19,354 bases of DNA from positions 1-19,354 of the forward strand of contig JBATEB010000258.1 of assembly GCA_049663805.1 (NCBI GenBank), in the 5' to 3' direction. A model generated the notes under the pieces. It was not told the origin of the DNA. It saw only the letters and a program-made list of their open reading frames with translations, and made no database searches. Each line of letters begins with the position of its first letter. Position 1 is the stretch's first letter. Shown piece by piece: positions 1-6,532 of this stretch. A program made the translations under genes and the position numbers. Source of the DNA: VBDM01 sp049663805. Lineage in GTDB: Bacteria > Pseudomonadota > Gammaproteobacteria > Burkholderiales > SG8-39.

Positions 1-590
1 ATCCGATCACTCCGTTTATCACCGAGGAGTTATGGCAGAAGGTGGCGCCGCTCGCCGGTAAGCCGGGGGAGTCGATCATGCTCGCCTCCTACCCAGGGTG
101 CCAGCCAGAAAAGATCGATGAGGCCGCCGAGCGCGAGGTAGATATTGCCAAGGGTGTCGTGAACGCGGCACGAAATCTGCGCAGCGAACTCAAGACACAA
201 TCCCAGTACAGTATTTCTCCCACCTTTTACATCACCGGCGACCCGAGTGCCGCAACAACCACCGCTTTTTCCGCTCTGGTACGCCAGTCCGATTTGAAGA
301 TCGTTGAAGCCCTTCCGGATTCGGAATTACCCGTGGCAATATCGGGACCTCATCGCGTGATGCTGCAAGTGGAGATCGACCCCGTCGCCGAGCGTGCCCG
401 TTTGCAAAAGGAGATTGCGCGTCTCGAGGGCGAGATCTCCAAGGCCTCCGCCAATCTCTCCAACCCGAAATTCGTCGAGCGCGCTCGGCCGGCGGTCGTC
501 GCGCAGGAAAAAGAGCGCCTGGCAACCTTCAGCGCAACTCTCGAGAAGCTGAAGCCTCAGCTCGACCGATTGGTCACTTCTTCTTCATGA
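1..590 (+). CDS. valS: Valyl-tRNA synthetase, C-terminal part (5' end outside window)
   Basis: This is the 3' end of a gene that begins before the window; the reading frame is open from position 3. Valyl-tRNA synthetase charges tRNA-Val with valine in the cytoplasm. The first visible residues, PITPFITEELWQ, are typical of the anticodon-binding domain of class Ia synthetases (Val/Ile/Leu). The last ~65 residues (from about VERARLQKEIARLEGEI) form the charged coiled-coil tRNA-binding arm that ends bacterial ValRS, including the typical NPKFVERARPAVV segment. The catalytic domain with HIGH and KMSKS motifs lies outside the window and cannot be checked. The gene ends at TGA 588-590 and overlaps the 3' end of the convergent tusA-like gene by 17 bp. 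Assignment is secure. Confidence 0.95.
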   Translation, partial: PITPFITEELWQKVAPLAGKPGESIMLASYPGCQPEKIDEAAEREVDIAKGVVNAARNLRSELKTQSQYSISPTFYITGDPSAATTTAFSALVRQSDLKIVEALPDSELPVAISGPHRVMLQVEIDPVAERARLQKEIARLEGEISKASANLSNPKFVERARPAVVAQEKERLATFSATLEKLKPQLDRLVTSSS

Positions 591-804
591 GAAAGGTAAA
601 CACCTTGTCTGCCTCGGCATGCGAGAGCAGATGATTCCCGGTCTGCTTTGCAAAAACCTGGAAATCCTTGACCGCCCCCGGGTCGGTGGCAAGGACCCGC
701 AGGACCTGTCCGCTCTTCAGTTCCGTAAGCGCCTTCTTGGCGCGAAGGATCGGGAGGGGGCAATTGAGGCCCCGCACGTCGAGGTCCTTGTCGAAAGCAG
801 TCAT
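574..804 (-). CDS. tusA: TusA-family sulfur carrier protein
   Basis: The 76-residue product has the hallmark of the TusA/SirA/YeeD family: a short beta strand (LDVRGLNCPLPIL) with the sulfur-carrying Cys at residue 15 in a CPxP motif, followed by RAKKAL and a C-terminal beta-alpha segment. Family members carry sulfur as a persulfide for tRNA thiolation, molybdenum cofactor or sulfur-oxidation pathways. Which role applies here cannot be told; moaC lies 2.7 kb away, but that is weak evidence. I chose ATG 802-804 because the protein then starts MTAFDKDLDVRG, the normal family start. The frame is open much further upstream, but that extension is Arg/Pro/Cys-rich and unlike any TusA. No good Shine-Dalgarno sequence precedes the ATG. 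Its 3' end overlaps valS. Confidence 0.9.
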   Translation of the reverse strand: MTAFDKDLDVRGLNCPLPILRAKKALTELKSGQVLRVLATDPGAVKDFQVFAKQTGNHLLSHAEADKVFTFLMKKK

Positions 805-937
805 GGTCGCCGAATCGCAGTGAGATCGATGGGAGCAAGAACTATATACCAAACGCAATTGCCGATGAAGCCGACCGGCGCGTCGTATTCGCGGTCCCGC
901 GGGTGGGGGCGGAACGATATGCGCACCGGCAATCCGG

Positions 938-966
938 TTGCCTAATCGGGTCGCGATACTTAAACT
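938..966 (+). promoter_or_regulatory. Possible sigma-70 promoter for the chrB-like gene
   Basis: TTGCCT (938-943), a 17-bp spacer and TAAACT (961-966) each match four of six consensus positions. They lie about 40 bp upstream of the TTG start at 1009, in the 204-bp gap between two divergent genes. This is a weak, pattern-only call. Confidence 0.3.
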
Positions 967-1008
967 GGAGCGCGGACAGGACGCATCTAAGCAGACACAG
1001 GAGCGGCT

Positions 1009-2010
1009 TTGGCAAAGGAAAGGGAATCGCCGACTTCCAATTCGAAATGGCTCGCGTATGTTGCCAGCCTTCCAACCGACGATCCTGCGGCCCGGATGAG
1101 GGTGTTGCGCACGCTCGAGTCCATGGGTTGCGCGGTCCTGCGCGAGGGTGTCTATCTCCTCCCGGACACTCCTGCGAACCGGCAGGGCCTGCAGCGGCTT
1201 TCCGATCACATGGGCCGCATCAACGCCACGGCCCACGTTCTTCACGTTACACATTTCGATGCCCAGCAAGATCAGATGTTTCGGGCACTTTTCGACCGAA
1301 CCGGAAAGTACCGCGAGTTGTTCAAGGCGATCGAGGGCTTGCGCGCCGGATTCGGCGTCTCCGATCCCAGCGCGATCGCCCGGGTGCTCAACAAGCAGCG
1401 ACGGGAATTCGAGGCAATCAGCGCGCTCGATTTCTTCGATTCACCGGAGAAGGATCGCGTCGCGCAGGTCCTGCACGACACCGAGGCCGAGGTTCGCAAG
1501 AGAATGTTCCCGGAATCTCCCAAATCCGGCCGCGTGACCCAGACGGGCCGGTTTTACTTCAAGCGGGTTTGGGCAACCCGAAAGCCGCTTTGGGCGGACC
1601 GGCTGGCTTCCGCGTGGCTGGTCCGGCGATTCATCGATCCGGAAGCCACCCTGATGTGGCTGGACAAGACGCAAAAATGCCCCTCCACGGCGGTTGGATT
1701 CGGTTTCGAAGGAGCGACCTTCGCCAACAGCAACGATAAGGTGACATTCCAGCAGTTGCTTGAGAGCTTTGGTCTGGACAAGAACGAAACACTGGCCAGG
1801 ATCGGAACGCTCGTCCATTTTCTGGATACCGGCGGCACGCCGATTGCCGAGGCGGCCGGGGTGGATACCCTGCTGCAGGGAGCGCGCCGGCGAAGCAACA
1901 GCGAAGAAGAGCTGTTATCGGAGAGTGAAAAAACGTTCGACCTTCTCTACGAAGCCTATTTCGAAGCCCCGGCCCGAGGCGTTTCTCCCCGCAAGGGAAG
2001 CGCGGAATAA
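1009..2010 (+). CDS. chrB: ChrB-like chromate resistance protein
   Basis: The 333-residue product has both halves of ChrB. Residues ~12-170 resemble the ChrB N-terminal domain (WLAYVASLP, then MRVLRTLESMGCAVLREGVYLLP), which is related to winged-helix regulators. Residues ~185-325 resemble the C-terminal chromate-resistance domain (WADRLASAWLVRRFIDPEA, VTFQQLLESFGL, FDLLYEAYF). In known chr operons ChrB senses chromate and controls or aids the ChrA efflux pump. No chrA is present within 1 kb on either side; the next gene is convergent, so this copy stands alone. The start is TTG at 1009, chosen because AGGAGC (999-1004) lies just upstream and the protein then begins MAKERESPTSNSKWLAY. An export role for the C-terminal domain is a family label only; no signal peptide is seen. 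Confidence 0.85.
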   Translation: MAKERESPTSNSKWLAYVASLPTDDPAARMRVLRTLESMGCAVLREGVYLLPDTPANRQGLQRLSDHMGRINATAHVLHVTHFDAQQDQMFRALFDRTGKYRELFKAIEGLRAGFGVSDPSAIARVLNKQRREFEAISALDFFDSPEKDRVAQVLHDTEAEVRKRMFPESPKSGRVTQTGRFYFKRVWATRKPLWADRLASAWLVRRFIDPEATLMWLDKTQKCPSTAVGFGFEGATFANSNDKVTFQQLLESFGLDKNETLARIGTLVHFLDTGGTPIAEAAGVDTLLQGARRRSNSEEELLSESEKTFDLLYEAYFEAPARGVSPRKGSAE

Positions 2011-2060
2011 GGCCGCGGTCGCCTCCCCCACGACGCAGCCCACGCTACTTCCGATCTTCC

Positions 2061-3491
2061 TTAGCGGCGCTTTGCTTCTTCGGCCTGCAGCACCCGCAGG
2101 CTTCGCAGCCGAGCCTCGACGGCGGAGAGTTGATAGAAGTCTCCATCCCCGCTTCTCTGCGCGAGTTGCAGTTGCTCGATGGCAGCGGGGAGCGTTCCCT
2201 GGAGAACGTAGGTCTCCGCGAGGGCCTGGTGGAGAAGCAGCCGTTTTCCGACGGCCGCGTAGGACTTGGCCTGCAAGCCGTAGAGACGCCGATCCCGCGG
2301 GGAGGTCTTCACGAGATCCGCCAGCCATGCAAGCGCCGCCTCATGCTGTCCCGCCTCCTGCAGGGCCCCTACGTAGGCGTAGTGGAGCGGCTGATAGTTT
2401 GGCGTGCGCTCCAGGGCGGCGCGGAGGATTCGGCGCGCCCCGGCGGCGTCGCCGGCGCCCTGCCGGATGCGCGCGGCCAGAAGCTCCACCATGGGGTGAG
2501 TCCCCGCGAGTTTGCGCGTGGCTTCTACCTCGGCACCGGCTCGGGAAAAATCACGCGATCTGGCGAGAGCGCTGGCAAGGCCGTAACGCGCTCCGGCCTC
2601 CCTCGCGTAGCGGTGCTCGCGCACCAGTTCCGAGAAGTAAGCGACGGCGTCGCGCGCCGCACCTTCTTCGGCGCGAAGCTTGGCGCGCGCGAGGTGAAAC
2701 TCGATGCTGTCGGGTGCCTGCTTGTAGATCGCGGTCTGCGCGCGGTTCTGCATGTCGGCGATCCGCTCGATGTTGAGGGGGTGAGTTCGAAGGTAAGCCG
2801 GCGCATTGTTCTCGTACAATCTGGTTGCCTTCTGCATCCGCTCGAAGAATGCACCCATGGCGCCGACATCGAAGCCTGCCTGCTGCAGAAACTGGAAGCC
2901 GATCCGGTCCGCCTCGCGCTCGAAGTCGCGGGTGTAATTGAGCTGCGTTTGGATGCCGGTCGCGCCCGCGCCTGCGATGACAGCCTGCGTCACGTCGGGA
3001 TTCGAGCGCGCTGCGAGCAACGCCAGGATGACCGCCGCCAGCGTGGGAATCGACAGCTGCTCCTGCTTTCCGAGCAGGCGCGCAAGGTGGTGCTGGGTTA
3101 CGTGCGCGACTTCATGCGCCAATACGCCCGCAAGCTCGGACTCGGTCTGCGCGGCGAGCAGCAACCCGGTATGCACGCCGACGAAGCCCCCGGGCATCGC
3201 GAACGCGTTGATCGTCTTGTCCCACACCAGGAAAAACTCGAAGTCCTGATGCGCTCCCGGACTCGCCGCCACCAGGCGCCGTCCGATTTCGTTGATGTAC
3301 GCGGTCAACTCGGGGTCATCGAGAAATTGCGGATCCCGCAACCGTATATCCCGCATCGCCTGCTCGCCGATCTTGCGTTCCGTATAGGGCGAGAGCAGGC
3401 TGCCGGAGGTATCGCCCAGCTCGGGCAGGTTCTGCGCCTGGGCCTGCTGACACAGGACAGCGAGACCGAGGCAAACGGCGGATATTCTCAT
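2061..3491 (-). CDS. bepA: Periplasmic M48 metalloprotease with TPRs (BepA/YfgC-like)
   Basis: The 476-residue product starts with a signal peptide (MRISAVCLGLAVLCQQAQAQ, likely cleaved after AQA), so it should act in the periplasm. The M48 peptidase domain follows: the zinc motif HEVAH lies near residue 126 and the third-ligand motif EREAD near residue 196. NAFAMPGGFVGVHTGLL is the strand preceding the active site in this family. The C-terminal half (~residues 270-470) is helical TPR-like sequence. Length and order match E. coli BepA (487 aa), which helps fold or degrade stalled outer-membrane proteins such as LptD. I chose ATG 3489-3491 because it begins the signal peptide; the in-frame ATG at 3533 would add 14 residues with a Pro-rich start and spoil it. 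Neither start has a good ribosome site. It is divergent from moaC with only 59 bp between. Confidence 0.9.
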   Translation of the reverse strand: MRISAVCLGLAVLCQQAQAQNLPELGDTSGSLLSPYTERKIGEQAMRDIRLRDPQFLDDPELTAYINEIGRRLVAASPGAHQDFEFFLVWDKTINAFAMPGGFVGVHTGLLLAAQTESELAGVLAHEVAHVTQHHLARLLGKQEQLSIPTLAAVILALLAARSNPDVTQAVIAGAGATGIQTQLNYTRDFEREADRIGFQFLQQAGFDVGAMGAFFERMQKATRLYENNAPAYLRTHPLNIERIADMQNRAQTAIYKQAPDSIEFHLARAKLRAEEGAARDAVAYFSELVREHRYAREAGARYGLASALARSRDFSRAGAEVEATRKLAGTHPMVELLAARIRQGAGDAAGARRILRAALERTPNYQPLHYAYVGALQEAGQHEAALAWLADLVKTSPRDRRLYGLQAKSYAAVGKRLLLHQALAETYVLQGTLPAAIEQLQLAQRSGDGDFYQLSAVEARLRSLRVLQAEEAKRR

Positions 3492-3550
3492 GGATAATAT
3501 GATACCGCCGTCCGGGGGAGGTTCCCGGCCCACGCTCCTGAGGGGAAAAG

Positions 3551-4042
3551 ATGAAGCGCTCGAAAAAACTGAGCCATTTCGACAAGTCCGGTCAGGCGCA
3601 CATGGTCGATGTCGGAGGAAAGCCGGAGACGCACCGGGTCGCGCTCGCCGGGGGGGCGATCCGCATGGAGCGCTCTACCCTGAAACTCATCCTCTCCGGC
3701 GGGGCGAAGAAGGGCGATGTCCTGGGAGTGGCGCGGGTCGCGGCGATCCAGGGAGCCAAGAGAGCGAGCGACCTGATCCCCTTGTGCCACCCCTTGCGCC
3801 TTACCCGGGTGGCCGCGGACTTCAGCGCCGAAAAGCGGCGGCCGGCTATCCGGCTGGTTGTCACCGTCGAGACGATCGGCCAGACCGGGGTGGAAATGGA
3901 GGCGCTTGCGGCAGTGAGCGCCGGACTGCTTACGATCTACGATATGTGCAAAGCCGTGGACCGCGCCATGGTGATCGAGGACATCAAGCTCCTGGAAAAG
4001 TCCGGCGGGCGGTCCGGCCATTTTCGCAGAAGCGAGCGCTAG
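3551..4042 (+). CDS. moaC: Cyclic pyranopterin monophosphate synthase MoaC
   Basis: The 163-residue product is a full-length MoaC (E. coli 161 aa). MoaC works with MoaA to turn GTP-derived 3',8-cyclo-7,8-dihydro-GTP into cyclic pyranopterin monophosphate, the first stable intermediate of molybdenum cofactor synthesis, in the cytoplasm. Diagnostic motifs are SHFDKSGQAHMVDVG at the N-terminus, DLIPLCHPL (active-site His) near residue 77, and GVEMEALAAVSAGLLTIYDM followed by CKAVD, which contains the conserved catalytic Lys and Asp. The start ATG at 3551 is preceded by GAGGGGAAAAG, a clear ribosome site. It appears to be a single-gene unit: the upstream gene is divergent and the downstream gene convergent (16 bp gap). 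No other moa genes are visible. Confidence 0.96.
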   Translation: MKRSKKLSHFDKSGQAHMVDVGGKPETHRVALAGGAIRMERSTLKLILSGGAKKGDVLGVARVAAIQGAKRASDLIPLCHPLRLTRVAADFSAEKRRPAIRLVVTVETIGQTGVEMEALAAVSAGLLTIYDMCKAVDRAMVIEDIKLLEKSGGRSGHFRRSER

Positions 4043-4058
4043 GGGATCCGGCGCCTGT

Positions 4059-5750
4059 TCAGCGCGAGCTCGCGCCGGCGCTCGTCGAGGGCGAAGAACC
4101 GGTATTGGAGGACCGCAGGCGTTTCACCTCCAGTGCCGCTCCCGAGAAACCCAGATCGGATGCGCGCTGGTATTCCGCTCTGGCCTCACCGATTCGGCCA
4201 AGTTGTTCCAGAACCAGGCCGAGACGATGGTGCCCGATCCCGCTGTCCGGCCGCAACTCGACCGCGCGCGCGATATCGGGCAATGCGAGCTCGTACTCCT
4301 TCGAGAGGTAGCGAATCACGCCGCGGGCGTAGTAGCAGTGAACCGTCTCGGGGTACTCGGCCATGCATCGCTCCGCCACTTCCATCGCCTTGTCCGGCCT
4401 CCCGCCATACATGTATTCCCTTCCCAGCATGTACAGCGTGCGCGACCCCCAGGGAACCGGCCTGGCGGGGAGCTTGGCGACCGCGTCCTCCCACAGGAGG
4501 AAGGGACTCGAGAACGTCGCGAGGCGATCGAACGCCTGGTGCCAGAGCAAGGGCACGGCAAGGGCAACGACCGCGAACGCGCCCCGAAGCGGTACTGCGC
4601 CCAGAATCGCAGCCACCGCGATGACGATTCCAGGCGCCCAGAGATAGCTGCGATAGAGAACGAACGGTTCCTGAAACCGGGCCGTGCTGAATTCGACCAG
4701 GAAAAGAACCCATACGTAGAGCAGGCCGAACCCGGCCATTCCGGCCCTGCCCCGGCGGCGAAGCAGCCAGAAACCGAGCCCGCCAAACGCCAGAAAACCC
4801 AGAATCTTCAGAAGGATCCAGGCCGCCGACCAGGTCGCGAGAAAATCGACGCGGACATCGATCGACATCGCGCGCGTGTCCGGCCACAGCCATAGGGCGA
4901 GATACTTGAAAAACAGTCCTGCCTGGGTGACGGCGCTCAACGCCCAGGAGAAATTTTCGGTCGCGTGCCCGAATGCCCCTTCGAGTTGACCGGCGACGGC
5001 GCCGTAGTCGGGCTCGTAGGCCTTGCCGATCAGCCACTTCCTTCCCAGGGTCGCGAAAATCGCCACCGGAGCGCAGGCCAGCAGATAGGCCGCGGCATAG
5101 CGAGTCGCGAAGCGTCGGTTCGCACCTGTCAGGGAGATGAGCAGCACCGCGGCGGCGGGCAGGAGGATGCCGTGCTCCTTGGAAAGGACCGCTACCGAGT
5201 ACATGAGGGCGGCCGAGATCGCATCGGCATAGCGCGAGCGGGCGAGACCGCGCGCAAACAGGATGAGCGAGAGCAGCGAGAACAGCGTGGCGAAGACGAC
5301 GGTCCGCTGCACCAAGTAGCCCGCCCCATAGACCGCCACCGGATGCAGCGCGAACAGGGTCGCAGCGACGAACGCCCACGCAACGGGACGGGGATCCGGA
5401 GCGTCGTTTCCCTCGGCGCCGACGGCCGGTAAGGTCGCGCGCAGCAGGTCCTGGATGAGCTTGTACAGGGCGAGCGCGCACCCGGCGTGAAAGAGGAGGC
5501 TCACGATCCGGTGGGCCTCGATGCCGCCGACCAGCACTTCGGTGATGGCCAGCGAAAATAACGGCGGAAGGCGGAAGTCGAGGCCGAACGGATGAGTGGC
5601 GTAGTACGAAAACAGGTATCCGGAAAAGAACACCCAGTCGTCGAAAACCTTCGGGTTCGCGAGAAACGGCCCGTAAAGCCCGGCGATCAGTCCGACGAGC
5701 AGGCTCGCCCCGACCCAGGGCAGATGCCGGCGGAAGGCGTGCGCCATCAT
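4059..5750 (-). CDS. Polytopic membrane protein with C-terminal TPRs; possible pilin glycosyltransferase
   Basis: The 563-residue product has roughly ten hydrophobic segments over residues ~10-420, then a TPR-containing tail (GRPDKAMEVAERCMAEYPE, YELALPDIARAVELRPDSG, GRIGEARAEYQRASDLG) and a Ser-rich end. An acidic pair in the first outer loop (KVFDDWVFFSG) is the kind of motif found in GT-C-fold glycosyltransferases such as TMTC-like and TfpW-like enzymes. I do not recognise the exact family. The gene directly follows pilA on the same strand, the place where pilin-specific glycosyltransferases or O-oligosaccharyltransferases often sit, so pilin modification is a reasonable inference. It starts 16 nt after the pilA terminator. 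ATG 5748-5750 was chosen (a second ATG is at 5747) because GGAAGGAG lies immediately upstream; the in-frame TTG at 5768 sits inside the terminator T-run and is unlikely. An O-antigen polymerase-like or purely structural role is possible. Confidence 0.6.
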   Translation of the reverse strand: MMAHAFRRHLPWVGASLLVGLIAGLYGPFLANPKVFDDWVFFSGYLFSYYATHPFGLDFRLPPLFSLAITEVLVGGIEAHRIVSLLFHAGCALALYKLIQDLLRATLPAVGAEGNDAPDPRPVAWAFVAATLFALHPVAVYGAGYLVQRTVVFATLFSLLSLILFARGLARSRYADAISAALMYSVAVLSKEHGILLPAAAVLLISLTGANRRFATRYAAAYLLACAPVAIFATLGRKWLIGKAYEPDYGAVAGQLEGAFGHATENFSWALSAVTQAGLFFKYLALWLWPDTRAMSIDVRVDFLATWSAAWILLKILGFLAFGGLGFWLLRRRGRAGMAGFGLLYVWVLFLVEFSTARFQEPFVLYRSYLWAPGIVIAVAAILGAVPLRGAFAVVALAVPLLWHQAFDRLATFSSPFLLWEDAVAKLPARPVPWGSRTLYMLGREYMYGGRPDKAMEVAERCMAEYPETVHCYYARGVIRYLSKEYELALPDIARAVELRPDSGIGHHRLGLVLEQLGRIGEARAEYQRASDLGFSGAALEVKRLRSSNTGSSPSTSAGASSR

Positions 5751-5766
5751 GCTCCTTCCCTCTCCC

Positions 5767-5799
5767 AAAAAAAAAGGTACCCCGAAGGGTACCTTTTTT
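5767..5799 (-). terminator. Rho-independent terminator after pilA (UUCG loop, works on both strands)
   Basis: Read on the minus strand this is GGTACCC-TTCG-GGGTACC, a perfect 7-bp stem with a very stable UUCG tetraloop, followed by nine T residues. On the plus strand the same stem is followed by six T residues. It lies 25 bp after the pilA stop codon and just before the ribosome site of the downstream membrane-protein gene. That gene must therefore rely on read-through or on its own promoter. Confidence 0.93.
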
Positions 5800-5823
5800 G
5801 TGTTGCTGGAACCTAGGCTAGGA

Positions 5824-6309
5824 CTATCCGCGACAGGAACCCGGCAGGAATTTCGGATTCAGGGTCGTGCCGTCCGCCGATGAACCGCAGCGCCAGCCGA
5901 ACACCGTCGACCCGCCCACATCGGTAGCCGCCATCGCCGTGGTGGCATCCTTCAGCGGAACCAGAGTGACCGCCGTACCGTTGATATTGGTGCCGGCGCC
6001 AAAGCCCTGTATCGTCACCGTGACCTTGCCGTTGATGTCGGTGACAATCGTGGCCACGTACTTCGAAGCGCCGCCTACCGTGCTCGTGACTTCGCAACCC
6101 CAGTTGTTGGCCCCCGGGGCGCTGGTGGCGCTCTGGAATACCTCGGTGATCGAGGTCCGGCACGCGCTTGCGCCCAGGATCACTTCGGAGATTTTCGCCC
6201 GGTTGCTGTAGTCCTGGTACGCGGGGAGCGCCACCGCCGCCAGAATGCCGATGATCGCAACGACGATCATCAACTCGATCAAGGTAAAGCCCTTTTGAAG
6301 CGTTCTCAT
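5824..6309 (-). CDS. pilA: Type IV major pilin (PilA)
   Basis: The 161-residue prepilin has a 7-residue leader MRTLQKG, a prepilin-peptidase cleavage site G|F, and the classic N-terminal helix FTLIELMIVVAIIGILAAVA with Glu5 of the mature protein. PilD should cleave and methylate it, and it should be assembled into type IV pili. The mature protein is about 154 residues. It has four cysteines: SACRTS and WGCEV in the middle, WRCGSS and GSCRG at the end. The last pair would close the usual D-loop disulfide. ATG 6307-6309 was chosen because it gives the standard leader and is preceded by AAGGAG at 8-nt spacing; the upstream in-frame ATG at 6333 adds MNHEGEDR and overlaps that ribosome site. A sigma-54 promoter lies upstream and a strong terminator downstream. 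Confidence 0.95.
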   Translation of the reverse strand: MRTLQKGFTLIELMIVVAIIGILAAVALPAYQDYSNRAKISEVILGASACRTSITEVFQSATSAPGANNWGCEVTSTVGGASKYVATIVTDINGKVTVTIQGFGAGTNINGTAVTLVPLKDATTAMAATDVGGSTVFGWRCGSSADGTTLNPKFLPGSCRG

Positions 6310-6360
6310 TCGATCTTCTCCTTCATGGTTCACACGCCGGCATGGCGTTGACCCATTAAG

Positions 6361-6377
6361 AGCAAATCACGTGCCGG
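6361..6377 (-). promoter_or_regulatory. Sigma-54 (RpoN) promoter of pilA
   Basis: The minus strand reads CCGGCACGTGATTTGCT. Against the sigma-54 consensus YTGGCACGRNNNTTGCW only two positions differ. The -24 GG and -12 GC are both present at the required spacing. It predicts transcription start near 6350 and a leader of about 40 nt before the pilA ATG at 6309. Pilin genes in Pseudomonas and related bacteria are typically RpoN/PilR-dependent, which fits. PilR binding sites were not identified with confidence. Confidence 0.85.
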
Positions 6378-6410
6378 CTCAAGAGATATTTCTGTATCTA
6401 GCTGTTTATA

Positions 6411-6431
6411 CGGAAAAATAGTCTATTTTCC
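6411..6431. repeat. AT-rich inverted repeat upstream of the pilA promoter
   Basis: The sequence GGAAAAATA-GTC-TATTTTCCC is a nearly perfect dyad (one extra A in one arm) about 35-55 bp upstream of the -24 element. It could be an activator or bending-protein site, or part of a terminator for the upstream gene. No specific binding protein can be named from sequence alone. Confidence 0.4.
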
Positions 6432-6485
6432 CAGGTTGGTTCCAGCGCAGAACGCGCGTGTCTGCCGTCCCAGCTTGCGCATAGT

Positions 6486-6502
6486 GTGACGCTGCGCGTC
6501 AC
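6486..6502. terminator. Perfect hairpin between the HD-GYP gene and pilA, possible weak terminator
   Basis: GTGACGC-TGC-GCGTCAC is a perfect 7-bp GC-rich stem about 30 bp after the stop codon of the GAF-HD-GYP gene. No T-run follows on the minus strand, so it is not a classical intrinsic terminator. It may end or stabilise the long upstream transcript, or be a protein-binding palindrome. Confidence 0.35.
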
Positions 6503-6532
6503 CCCATCCGGCCCCCCATGAACGGAGACCGA

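Noticed and set aside
805..1269. Long N-terminal extension of the TusA-like protein
   Set aside because: It overlaps the 5' end of chrB antisense, and the added residues do not resemble any TusA fusion.
2130..3497. Plus-strand open frame of 455 codons opposite the M48 protease
   Set aside because: Antisense to the HEVAH-containing protease; composition is that of a shadow frame.
3492..3533. Longer start for the M48 protease
   Set aside because: It would place 14 residues in front of a clean signal peptide and overlaps the divergent promoter region.
4048..4078. Inverted repeat CCGGCGC / GCGCCGG between moaC and the TPR membrane protein
   Set aside because: The 17-nt loop and absence of a T-run on either strand make it a poor terminator, and half lies inside a coding region.
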